DNA of 5,834 bases from JAQGMO01 sp050954505 (GCA_050954505.1 JBPBPY010000191.1:1-5834); one strand, 5' to 3'. Shown: positions 1 through 5,169, counted from the first letter of the stretch. Numbers and translations are program-made. The notes: generated from the letters alone by a model not told the origin.

Positions 1-187
1 CACCTGCCTAAGCGAAGGTGCAGCCTTGATGACCTACATGACCAGCAATCCCGATGTCTGGTCGGGCTGGACCTACTGGGCAGGCGGTGCATGGTGGCCG
101 GCTGACTACATGTTCCTGTTGCGTCCAGACAGCTTCGTTTCCCCGGTAGACAAACCGCAGATGACTACCCTGCGCAACAACCTGTAG
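1..187 (+). CDS. Glycoside hydrolase family 5 enzyme (cellulase-like), C-terminal fragment
   Basis: This is the 3' end of a gene that starts before the window; the frame runs from base 2 to a TAG at 185-187 and gives 61 residues. The fragment contains DVWSGWTYWAGGAWW followed by YMFLLRP and ends PQMTTLRNNL. In GH5 endoglucanases this Trp-rich GWTYWAxGxWW..Y segment is the last strand and loop of the (beta/alpha)8 barrel and lines the substrate cleft. Those enzymes cleave beta-1,4-glucans such as cellulose and are normally exported. The catalytic glutamates and any signal peptide lie outside the window. The protein ends soon after the barrel, so there is no C-terminal carbohydrate-binding module. 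The gene converges with a micro-ORF whose stop codon lies 5 bases beyond this one. Family assignment is fairly secure from the motif; the exact substrate is inferred. Confidence 0.8.
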   Translation, partial: TCLSEGAALMTYMTSNPDVWSGWTYWAGGAWWPADYMFLLRPDSFVSPVDKPQMTTLRNNL

Positions 188-192
188 GCGAC

Positions 193-285
193 TTACCAAT
201 AATCGTCCCGCAACTCTTCCAGCTCAGCGCTACCGTCCCTGGGCTGGAAGAATTGCAAGATCCACCGACGGAGTGATTCAAACAT
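193..285 (-). CDS. Micro-ORF copy A, 30-residue peptide, unknown function
   Basis: An ATG at 285 reads 30 codons to a TAA at 195-193. The peptide begins MFESLRRWILQFFQP, continues through a short polar linker, and ends LEELRDDYW. The N-terminal half spaces F2, L5, I9, F12 and F13 like an amphipathic helix with two arginines; the C-terminal half is acidic and ends in Trp. I recognise no family. The case for coding is the second frame at 419-511: same strand, same length, 12 of 30 residues identical without gaps (M1, F2, L5, F13-Q14-P15, L22-E23-E24-L25, D28, W30), mostly through different codons. No Shine-Dalgarno sequence precedes the ATG. The frame stays open upstream to another ATG at 330 (45 residues), but the similarity to copy B starts at 285, so I prefer that start. 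A candidate promoter lies at 316-343. Confidence 0.5.
   Translation of the reverse strand: MFESLRRWILQFFQPRDGSAELEELRDDYW
210..256. repeat. 18-bp imperfect inverted repeat inside micro-ORF A
   Basis: Arm 210-227 (GCAACTCTTCCAGCTCAG) and arm 239-256 (CTGGGCTGGAAGAATTGC) are complementary at 16 of 18 positions, with an 11-base loop. In the micro-ORF A transcript this would fold over roughly codons 10-25, with part of the ELEEL codons pairing with the QFFQP codons. It also lies just beyond the GH5 stop. It has no T-tract on either side, so it is not a standard intrinsic terminator for GH5. Confidence 0.6.
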
Positions 286-304
286 AATGTGTTGGGTGAC
301 TGTC

Positions 305-325
305 TGTATATAGTTTTTATATACA
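305..325. repeat. Perfect 8-bp palindrome TGTATATA-N5-TATATACA
   Basis: TGTATATA at 305-312 and TATATACA at 318-325 are exact reverse complements around GTTTT. The palindrome covers the proposed -10 hexamer for micro-ORF A. It could be a repressor site or simply an easily melted AT-rich element; the sequence alone does not decide. Confidence 0.5.
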
Positions 326-343
326 AACATTTTACATCTGCAA
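316..343 (-). promoter_or_regulatory. Candidate sigma-70-type promoter for micro-ORF A
   Basis: Read on the minus strand, TTGCAG (343-338) is a plausible -35 and TATAAA (321-316) a good -10, with a 16-bp spacer. Transcription would start near 309, leaving about 24 nt before the ATG at 285. Such a start would also exclude the alternative ATG at 330. The -35 lies in one palindrome (334-355) and the -10 in another (305-325), the arrangement expected of a repressible promoter. This is a consensus match by eye only. Confidence 0.4.
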
Positions 344-355
344 TTTTGCAGATGT
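334..355. repeat. Perfect 10-bp palindrome ACATCTGCAA-N2-TTGCAGATGT, possible operator
   Basis: ACATCTGCAA (334-343) and TTGCAGATGT (346-355) are exact reverse complements separated by TT. Outside them, TTAC at 332-335 can pair with GTAA at 356-359 if two bases bulge. The total length of 22 bp with two-fold symmetry is typical of a dimeric regulator site. It covers the proposed -35 of micro-ORF A. No T-tract follows on either strand, so a terminator is less likely. Confidence 0.5.
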
Positions 356-361
356 GTAATT

Positions 362-416
362 AAAAAAACAGGATCTTGTTTTTGACGGTGCTTGATTCCG
401 CCAGCACTTGGGTCAA
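362..416 (-). terminator. Terminator-like structure downstream of micro-ORF B
   Basis: On the minus strand, just after the micro-ORF B stop, TTGAC (416-412) pairs with GTCAA (386-382), and inside it GTGCT (407-403) pairs with AGCAC (392-388). Next comes a weaker near-palindrome (383-364, AAAAACA pairing with TGTTTTT) that merges into a run of seven T (368-362). The stems are short and interrupted, so termination would be moderate at best. If real, it separates micro-ORF B from micro-ORF A. Confidence 0.35.
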
Positions 417-418
417 GG

Positions 419-511
419 TCACCAATGATCGAAGGCGAGTTCCTCCAGGCTGCGACCAGCGCAGCAAGGTTGAAACAGACGGGTCAGCAAAGTCAAAAGA
501 CAGGAAAACAT
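419..511 (-). CDS. Micro-ORF copy B, 30-residue paralogue of copy A, unknown function
   Basis: An ATG at 511 reads 30 codons to a TGA at 421-419, exactly the length of copy A. The peptide starts MFSCLLTLLTRLFQPCC and ends SLEELAFDHW. It shares MF, L5, FQP, LEEL, D28 and the terminal Trp with copy A in register. Of the 12 shared residues, 10 have synonymous codons and 7 of those use a different codon (for example FQP is TTC-CAG-CCC in A and TTT-CAA-CCT in B). This argues for conservation of the peptide rather than a recent DNA duplication. The N-terminal half is more hydrophobic than in A, and there are three cysteines (C4, C16, C17). An in-frame TGA sits 10 codons upstream, limiting the N-terminus. 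No Shine-Dalgarno sequence and no convincing promoter is visible. It lies 125 bp downstream of the SPOR gene on the same strand and could be reached by readthrough. Confidence 0.5.
   Translation of the reverse strand: MFSCLLTLLTRLFQPCCAGRSLEELAFDHW
449..465. repeat. 6-bp perfect inverted repeat inside micro-ORF B
   Basis: GCTGCG (449-454) and CGCAGC (460-465) are exact complements around ACCAG, and two more C-G pairs are possible beyond a 2x2 internal loop. The loop centre is 54 bases from the start codon, against about 52 for the inverted repeat in micro-ORF A. Confidence 0.45.
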
Positions 512-609
512 GATCAGGCAGCCAGAGCTTGTAGCAATTCAGATACGACAGTCTACAAACTCTAGCTGTCGAATCACTGACAGAAAGTCTCATGTCTGGT
601 CAAGTGCAT

Positions 610-632
610 GATGCTGGCAGCGCCAGTGCATC
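610..632 (-). other. Bulged hairpin just past the SPOR gene, possible weak transcript end
   Basis: GATGCTGGC (610-618) pairs with GCCAGTGCATC (622-632) with a 2-base bulge and a 3-base loop. It begins 4 bases past the stop of the SPOR gene. There is no T-run on the minus strand after it, so it fits an RNA 3' stabilising hairpin better than an intrinsic terminator. Confidence 0.3.
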
Positions 633-636
633 CTTT

Positions 637-1332
637 TCAGCTGTTGCAAGCCCGCATTTCCTGCTTCGGAAACCCGCTCAGCATGCGCTCGATGCCGGTC
701 ACCATTTGCGGTTCGAGATTGCGCAGCTGATACACGGTCTTGACCACGCCGGCGTTGTAGACAATCACACGGGTGCCGCCAAGACCTTTCTTTGCCATCT
801 CGGCCGCATGGGCATTGGCTGCTTCTTCAGACTTGAACAAGCCCAGTGAAATACCCCAGCGCCGCGGCGTGTTTTCCTGAATTACAAAAAAATCGGTGAT
901 GCCCTTGCCGCGCAGCTCGAGCAACTTGCGGTCGGCGCCTTCCTTGCCGCCAGCCGGTGGCAACATCACCATGTAGTTCATTCCGTCGCGAAATTCGCGC
1001 CTGCTCGGCTGCTGCGGTATCTCCAGGCGCGCCAGTCGCGCTTCGAAACGGCTGGCGTCGGAGGCCAAAAAATTGCCGATTTCGGTGCATGCCACCAGCG
1101 CCGGCGCCACTGCAGTGGCCTTGGTAGCGACCTTGGCGGCACTTTCGGGCGTGACTTCGGCCGGCGACAGCGCCGGCGGCGGCAAACCGATCTTCAACCG
1201 CTCGGGGTGCAATTGGCGCTGCAGCCGCACCGGTTCTCGCCCGCTGGGCACCAGGGCGTCGAAAAACCCTGCGTGCAATCCGTAGAGCACGGCATTGACT
1301 CCCAAAAGCAGGGCAAACAAGATTTTCAACAT
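637..1332 (-). CDS. Membrane-anchored SPOR-domain protein
   Basis: The product is 231 residues. Residues 1-24 (starting MLKILFALLLGVNAVLYGL) form one hydrophobic segment, read as an uncleaved N-terminal membrane anchor. A Pro/Ala-rich linker runs to about residue 80. C82-TEIGNF opens a conserved-looking segment, and about 118-205 matches a SPOR-type domain (MNYMVMLPPAGG, WGISLGLFKSEEAANAHAAEM, VYQLRNLE). SPOR domains bind denuded-glycan peptidoglycan at division sites in well-studied examples; a cell-envelope role here is inferred. The ATG at 1332 overlaps the coaX stop by 7 bases, and GGAG lies 11 bases upstream inside coaX. Longer versions of this frame run through coaX and have no amino-acid support. 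It is the last gene of the birA-coaX operon, a recurring neighbourhood in Burkholderiales as I recall. Confidence 0.85.
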   Translation of the reverse strand: MLKILFALLLGVNAVLYGLHAGFFDALVPSGREPVRLQRQLHPERLKIGLPPPALSPAEVTPESAAKVATKATAVAPALVACTEIGNFLASDASRFEARLARLEIPQQPSRREFRDGMNYMVMLPPAGGKEGADRKLLELRGKGITDFFVIQENTPRRWGISLGLFKSEEAANAHAAEMAKKGLGGTRVIVYNAGVVKTVYQLRNLEPQMVTGIERMLSGFPKQEMRACNS

Positions 1333-2159
1333 GGTATGGGCGACTCCATTGCGACATGAAACAGACCGGCCAGTACCAGGTTGCCGGCCAGTAGATGAGG
1401 AATTGACAAGTGTGGCGCAATGCGCGCTGCAGCACCGCCGGCCAGTATGCAGGACAGCGGCGGCGCAGCGCCAGGCTGGCGCGCTGAAAACTGCCGGAAT
1501 GCGCGCTCGATGGCGCCGCATTGGGCTGCCAGGCAGCCACTGCTGATGGCGGCGCCGGTATCGGTGGCAAATGGAGTGGAAAGTGCCGCGCTGGCACCCA
1601 CCGCAATGGCCGGCAGCTGTGCGGTGTTGCGCGCCAGGGCGCCCGCCATCAGGTCGATGCCGGGCAGGATCATGCCGCCCTCGAACAGGCCATCGGTGTC
1701 CAGCGCATCGATGGTGGTGGCGGTGCCGCACATGACCACCAGCATGGCCGCGTTGCCATACAGCGCACGCGCGCCGATGGCTGCGGCAAACCGGTCGGCA
1801 CCGAGCTGCAGCGGCTGGCGGTAGCCGTTGCGCACACCGCCACGCACCGGGCTGGAAGCAAACCATTCCACTGGCGGTGGCAAATCCGCCCTGGCAGCCA
1901 AGGCGATCTGGCGTTGCAAGGCCTGGCCCAGTGCCGCGCCAGCCACGTTCGACACCAGCACCCGGTCGATTGCAGCGATGCGCCAGGCCTCATTGAGCTG
2001 TTCCACCTGTTCGACCGGCAGCGCTCCTTCGGCAACCCAGCACGGTTGCGCTGGCATGGCATTGCCGGTGTACCCGCAGCGCGGGCCGGCAGATGCCGTG
2101 TTTGCAGCAGCGAACGCCCATTTGATGCGGGTGTTGCCGGCGTCGATCAGCAGCAGCAT
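1326..2159 (-). CDS. coaX: Type III pantothenate kinase
   Basis: This enzyme phosphorylates pantothenate with ATP, the first committed step of coenzyme A synthesis, in the cytoplasm. The 277-residue length fits the family. The N-terminal LLLIDAGNTRIKWA (D6, N9, T10, K13) is the phosphate-binding motif of the ASKHA fold. GADR at 120-123 carries the aspartate D122 that the family uses for catalysis. CGTATTID at 144-151 and EGGMILPGIDLM at 160-171 are the later nucleotide and substrate motifs. In many family members an Asp stands two residues before the GTATT glycine; here that residue is M143. The start follows the birA stop with no gap (TGA-ATG), and GGGAGG about 5 bases upstream is the best Shine-Dalgarno sequence in the window. 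The stop overlaps the SPOR gene, indicating translational coupling. Confidence 0.95.
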   Translation of the reverse strand: MLLLIDAGNTRIKWAFAAANTASAGPRCGYTGNAMPAQPCWVAEGALPVEQVEQLNEAWRIAAIDRVLVSNVAGAALGQALQRQIALAARADLPPPVEWFASSPVRGGVRNGYRQPLQLGADRFAAAIGARALYGNAAMLVVMCGTATTIDALDTDGLFEGGMILPGIDLMAGALARNTAQLPAIAVGASAALSTPFATDTGAAISSGCLAAQCGAIERAFRQFSARQPGAAPPLSCILAGGAAARIAPHLSIPHLLAGNLVLAGLFHVAMESPIPC

Positions 2160-2987
2160 TCACGCCTCCCGGGTTGCACGCAGCGAGACATCGCCAGCGA
2201 CCACCAGTACCTGGGTGCCCCGCCGCTCGCCATCGTCCACATCCAGGCGCAGGCGCCCAATGTCGTCGACGCCGGCATTGCGGCCCTGGTGGATCACCTG
2301 CCCCTGGTCGATGATGGTGACGTTCTGGCCGGCATAGGCATCGAGCTGGTTCCAGCGTGCCATCGAGAGGGCAAAGCCATGCTGCTCGAACGCCCCCAGC
2401 AGCGTCTCCAGTGATTGCCACAAGGCTGCCATCAAGGCATCCCGATCAATCGACTGCGCCAGATGGGCAACCGGCCGGCCGATCTGCGCCCGCAGCGTGT
2501 CAGGCAGGGCGACATTGATGCCGATGCCGATCACCGCCCAGACTGCGCGGCCAGGCCCGTTGCCTGTCGTGGCGGTCTCGATCAGGACGCCGGCCAGCTT
2601 GTCGCCATCGAGCAGGATGTCGTTTGGCCATTTCAGGCGCGCCTGCAGGCCGAAGCGGGCCAGGGTATCGGCGACCGCCACGCCAACGGCCAGTGGCAGG
2701 CCGACCAGGCCAGCAAGGTTGCACTGGAATTTCCACGCCAGCGAGAACATCAGGGCAGCGCCCGGCACGCTATGCCAGGGCCGGCCGGCGCGGCCGCGCC
2801 CTGCAATCTGGTTTTCCGCCACCCGCAGCACGGGGGTCTCCAGCTGGGGCAGGCGTGCCATCAGGTCGGCATTCGTCGAGCCGGTCTCCTGCACCAGTTC
2901 AAGCCGGGCGGCCAGGGGCAGCAGTGCAGGCGAAGCATGATCGAGAGCCAGGGCGGCGATGCGCCGGGCGGAAAGCGGGGGGTTCAT
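2160..2987 (-). CDS. birA: Biotin--[acetyl-CoA-carboxylase] ligase, monofunctional
   Basis: This cytoplasmic enzyme makes biotinyl-5'-AMP from biotin and ATP and transfers biotin to the carrier lysine of acetyl-CoA carboxylase and related enzymes. From the ATG at 2987 the product is 275 residues. Visible motifs are QETGSTN (33-39), GRGRAGRPW (63-71, the biotinyl-AMP loop), KWPNDI (119-124, with catalytic K119), KLAGVLIE (130-137) and GIGINV (154-159). The C-terminal part (about 210-275) corresponds to the small SH3-like domain. There is no N-terminal winged helix, so it is a ligase only and not a biotin operon repressor like E. coli BirA. An in-frame GTG at 3011 and ATG at 2996 would add 8 or 3 residues. 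I prefer 2987 because a -10-like TACAAT ends 7 bases upstream and overlaps the earlier ATG, suggesting a leaderless message. First gene of the operon. Confidence 0.93.
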   Translation of the reverse strand: MNPPLSARRIAALALDHASPALLPLAARLELVQETGSTNADLMARLPQLETPVLRVAENQIAGRGRAGRPWHSVPGAALMFSLAWKFQCNLAGLVGLPLAVGVAVADTLARFGLQARLKWPNDILLDGDKLAGVLIETATTGNGPGRAVWAVIGIGINVALPDTLRAQIGRPVAHLAQSIDRDALMAALWQSLETLLGAFEQHGFALSMARWNQLDAYAGQNVTIIDQGQVIHQGRNAGVDDIGRLRLDVDDGERRGTQVLVVAGDVSLRATREA

Positions 2988-2994
2988 GGCTGGC

Positions 2995-3000
2995 ATTGTA
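2995..3000 (-). promoter_or_regulatory. -10-like TACAAT for birA operon, leaderless arrangement
   Basis: TACAAT on the minus strand matches the -10 consensus TATAAT at 5 of 6 positions. Seven bases (GCCAGCC) separate it from the ATG at 2987, so transcription would start at or next to the A of the start codon. No Shine-Dalgarno sequence could fit. The -35 is unclear: TTGGCG at 3025-3020 is 19 bp away and weak. Confidence 0.45.
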
Positions 3001-3054
3001 ACGGTGCCCACTGCCTGCCCGCCAATCCCTTGACGACTGTGATTGCCAAAACTG

Positions 3055-3069
3055 CCACAACTGTTGCGG
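3055..3069. repeat. Short palindrome CCACAAC-T-GTTGCGG between divergent operons
   Basis: The arms match at 6 of 7 positions around a central T. It sits near the middle of the region between birA and the permease gene, where a shared regulator could bind. It is short enough to arise by chance. Confidence 0.25.
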
Positions 3070-3077
3070 TTGCCGAA

Positions 3078-3106
3078 GGTGACGCATCAGGCGATCTCCC
3101 TTACAC
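3078..3106 (+). promoter_or_regulatory. Candidate promoter for the Mla-like operon, leaderless arrangement
   Basis: GTGACG and TACACT are separated by 17 bp, each matching 4 of 6 consensus positions, with TACACT at 3102-3107. GCCAGCC then leads straight to the ATG at 3115, so transcription would start at the start codon. No purine-rich ribosome site lies upstream of that ATG. The same bases in the same order precede birA on the other strand. Confidence 0.35.
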
Positions 3107-3114
3107 TGCCAGCC

Positions 3115-4239
3115 ATGCCGCCTACCGACCCTCCCCATCTCAGCATCGACCAGCACGGTCCGGGCACCGTCCGGGCCAGTGGACCATGGCAGGTGCAGGC
3201 GCTGGCACGGCCGCAGGTCTTGCAAAAGCTCAGGGCCGCGCTGTCGTCGCTGCACGACACCCGAACGCCGCAATGGGATCTGTCCGGCATCACCACGATG
3301 GATCATTTCGGTGCCCAGCTGCTATGGAATGCCTGGGGCAGGCAACGCCCGCCGCAGCTGAGGCTGGCCAGCGGCCATGACGAATTCTTCCAGCGCCTGG
3401 AGCGGGCCGGCAACCTGGCCTTGCCGGCCGAAACACCCTCGCCGTGGCTGTCGAAGCAGTCCTTGCGCAAGGTTTCCCACGGCCTCAATGACCAGTTCTA
3501 CGGTTTCATCGGCCTGATCGGCCAACTGGTTCTCGACCTGGTTCAATTTGCGCGCCAGCCGCAGCGCGGCCCATGGAAGGAAATTTTCTCGAACATCTAC
3601 CACATCGGCTACCAGGCGCTGGGCATTACCGCGCTGGTCGGCTTCCTGATCGGCATCGTGCTGTCCTATCTGTCGGCGCAGCAGCTGCACATGTTTGGCG
3701 GCGACATCTACCTGGTGAATATCCTCGGCATGGCCATCGTGCGCGAACTCGGTCCGCTGCTGGCCGCCATCCTGGTGGCCGGGCGCTCGGGTTCTTCGAT
3801 CACGGCGCAGATCGGCGTCATGCGCGTGACCGAGGAACTCGACGCCATGCTGGTGATGGGACTGCCGCACGGCTTTCGGCTGATCATGCCCAAGGTGCTG
3901 GCGCTGGCAATCGTCATGCCCTTGCTGGTGGTATGGACCGACGCCATGGCGCTGATCGGCGGCATGGCCGCCGGCCGGCTGGAACTGGGCATGTCGGTGG
4001 CCTACTTCATCAACGAATTGCCTGATGCGGTGCCAATTGCCAATTACTGGATCGGCCTGGGCAAGGGTGTGGTGTTTGGCGCCTTGATTGCGCTGGTGGC
4101 TTGCCATTTCGGTTTGCGCATCAAGCCGAACACCGAAAGCCTGGGCCAGGGCACCACGACTTCGGTGGTCACGGCCATTACGGTGGCCATCCTCGCCGAT
4201 GCAGTGTTTGCCGTGGTCTTCAATGGCGTGGGGTTTTGA
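3115..4239 (+). CDS. MlaE-family lipid ABC transporter permease with N-terminal STAS-like domain
   Basis: This 374-residue protein is the predicted inner-membrane permease of an MCE-type lipid transporter. Residues about 15-100 are soluble and resemble a STAS domain (WDLSGITTMDHFGAQLLWNAWG at 54-75). In E. coli that role is a separate protein, MlaB. Residues about 125-374 form the MlaE-like permease: membrane segments near 163-187, 200-223, 258-288 and 313-333, and a C-terminal hydrophobic stretch at 350-372. The family's conserved cytoplasmic loop is at 211-250 (ELGPLLAAILVAGRSGSS, then QIGVMRVTEELDAM), where the ATPase couples. The ATG at 3115 is chosen over a TTG at 3043 because the STAS-like fold begins after it and it follows a -10-like element. 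The stop overlaps the ATPase start by one base (TGATG). Order permease-ATPase-MCE differs from the E. coli mlaFEDCB order, so this is a related system, not necessarily Mla itself. Confidence 0.9.
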   Translation: MPPTDPPHLSIDQHGPGTVRASGPWQVQALARPQVLQKLRAALSSLHDTRTPQWDLSGITTMDHFGAQLLWNAWGRQRPPQLRLASGHDEFFQRLERAGNLALPAETPSPWLSKQSLRKVSHGLNDQFYGFIGLIGQLVLDLVQFARQPQRGPWKEIFSNIYHIGYQALGITALVGFLIGIVLSYLSAQQLHMFGGDIYLVNILGMAIVRELGPLLAAILVAGRSGSSITAQIGVMRVTEELDAMLVMGLPHGFRLIMPKVLALAIVMPLLVVWTDAMALIGGMAAGRLELGMSVAYFINELPDAVPIANYWIGLGKGVVFGALIALVACHFGLRIKPNTESLGQGTTTSVVTAITVAILADAVFAVVFNGVGF

Positions 4240-5168
4240 TGGCAAGCGACAACGCGGCGCAGCCTGGCAAGCATCCGGACCCTGCCATGGAAACCGGCAG
4301 CGATGACGGCTTCGGTGGCATCGATGGCATCGGTGGCATTGACACTGGCATGACCGATGCGCAGCCGCATGCCGCAGCTGCGCCATTGATCGAGATTCGC
4401 GCACTGCGCACCGCGTTCGGCAATTTTGTCGTCCATGACAAACTCGACCTGGCCATCGCGCAGGGAGAAATCGTCTCCCTGGTCGGCGGCTCGGGCGCCG
4501 GCAAGACCACCCTGCTGCGCCAGATTCTGGGACTGGAAAAACCCTCTGCGGGCAGCGTGAAGGTTTTTGGCGAAGACATCAATGAAAGCAGTGCCGGCGG
4601 CAATGGCGCGCGGCTGCAGCAATTGCGCAACCGCTGGGGCATGCTGTTCCAGCAGGGCGCGCTGTTTTCCGCGCTGAGCGCCTTCGACAACGTGGCCCAG
4701 CCCATGCGCGAGCTGCGCACCCTGCCCGAGGACCTGGTGCGCGATGCAACGCTGCTCAAACTGCAGATGGTGGGCATCGATCCCGCCCAGGCCCTGAAAA
4801 TGCCGGCCGACCTCTCCGGCGGCATGATCAAGCGCGTGGCACTGGCCCGGGCGCTGGCGCTGGAACCGGAACTGCTGTTCCTCGACGAGCCCACCGCAGG
4901 ACTGGACCCGAACCTGTCGGAAACCTTTGTCGCGCTGATCGCTTCGCTGCACCGCGAGATGCGGCTGACGGTGGTGATGGTGACGCACGACCTTGATACC
5001 CTGTTTTCCCTCTCCACCAGGATCGCCGTGCTGGCCGACAAGCATGTGATCACCTATGGCACGCCGGCCGAGGTGGTGGCATTCAAGCATCCCTTCATCG
5101 AAGAATTCTTTGGCGGCGAACGCGGCAAGCGCGCCCTCGAAGGCTATCACGCAGAAAGCAGGCAATAG
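4239..5168 (+). CDS. MlaF-like ABC transporter ATP-binding protein
   Basis: This 309-residue cytoplasmic ATPase would power the permease encoded just upstream. All ABC motifs are intact: Walker A GGSGAGKTT (83-91), Q-loop FQQG (137-140), signature LSGGM (192-196), Walker B LLFLDEP (212-218), D-loop GLDP (221-224) and switch His250 in VMVTHD. LSGGMIKRVALARAL and the LFSALSAFDNVAQPM stretch are typical of MlaF/Ttg2A ATPases. About 45 residues precede the first ABC strand (PLIEIRAL), longer than usual; they contain a Gly-Ile-Asp repeat (GFGGIDGIGGIDTG). A later ATG at 4350 (residue 38) would give 272 residues, near the family norm. I chose 4239 for the TGATG overlap with the permease, though its ribosome site (GGGG 5 bases upstream) is poor. 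One base separates the stop from the MCE gene. Confidence 0.92.
   Translation: MASDNAAQPGKHPDPAMETGSDDGFGGIDGIGGIDTGMTDAQPHAAAAPLIEIRALRTAFGNFVVHDKLDLAIAQGEIVSLVGGSGAGKTTLLRQILGLEKPSAGSVKVFGEDINESSAGGNGARLQQLRNRWGMLFQQGALFSALSAFDNVAQPMRELRTLPEDLVRDATLLKLQMVGIDPAQALKMPADLSGGMIKRVALARALALEPELLFLDEPTAGLDPNLSETFVALIASLHREMRLTVVMVTHDLDTLFSLSTRIAVLADKHVITYGTPAEVVAFKHPFIEEFFGGERGKRALEGYHAESRQ
4308..4343 (+). repeat. 18-bp imperfect tandem duplication in the ATPase 5' region
   Basis: Units 4308-4325 and 4326-4343 match at 15 of 18 bases and encode GFGGID and GIGGID. The repeat lies in the N-terminal extension before the conserved ABC domain and just before the alternative ATG at 4350. Confidence 0.6.
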
Positions 5169-5169
5169 C

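Larger units (their letters stand above)
188..636. other. AT-richer interval between GH5 and the SPOR gene, holding two micro-ORFs and several inverted repeats
   Basis: No conventional-length gene is supported in these 449 bases. The base composition is visibly more AT-rich than in the flanking genes, most strongly at 300-385. The interval contains two homologous 30-codon frames on the minus strand (193-285, 419-511), two perfect palindromes (305-325, 334-355), a terminator-like structure (362-416), and inverted repeats inside each micro-ORF. The stretch 512-609 shows no convincing signal. No transposase remnant or tRNA was recognised. Confidence 0.6.

Noticed and set aside
210..256. Inverted repeat as the intrinsic terminator of the GH5 gene
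   Set aside because: There is no T-tract after the stem on the plus strand, and the arms lie inside micro-ORF A.
360..593. 77-codon frame on the minus strand across the AT-rich interval
   Set aside because: It runs in another frame over micro-ORF B, the terminator-like region and the spacer; its composition looks like random translation, and the B frame has the homology support.
188..636. Insertion-sequence remnant, CRISPR array or tRNA
   Set aside because: No spaced direct repeats, transposase motifs, target-site duplications or cloverleaf could be found; the repeated signal is at protein level.
637..1866. 409-codon version of the SPOR frame extending upstream through coaX
   Set aside because: The extra N-terminus is an Arg/His-rich out-of-frame reading of coaX. 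The SPOR protein has a clear start at 1332 with a membrane anchor.
3043..3114. TTG start giving the permease 24 more residues
   Set aside because: It would place the coding region over the likely promoter; the ATG at 3115 follows a -10-like element and precedes the recognisable domain.
2415..3380. 321-codon plus-strand frame over birA and the divergent region
   Set aside because: It is antisense to birA and out of frame with the permease; no domain is visible.
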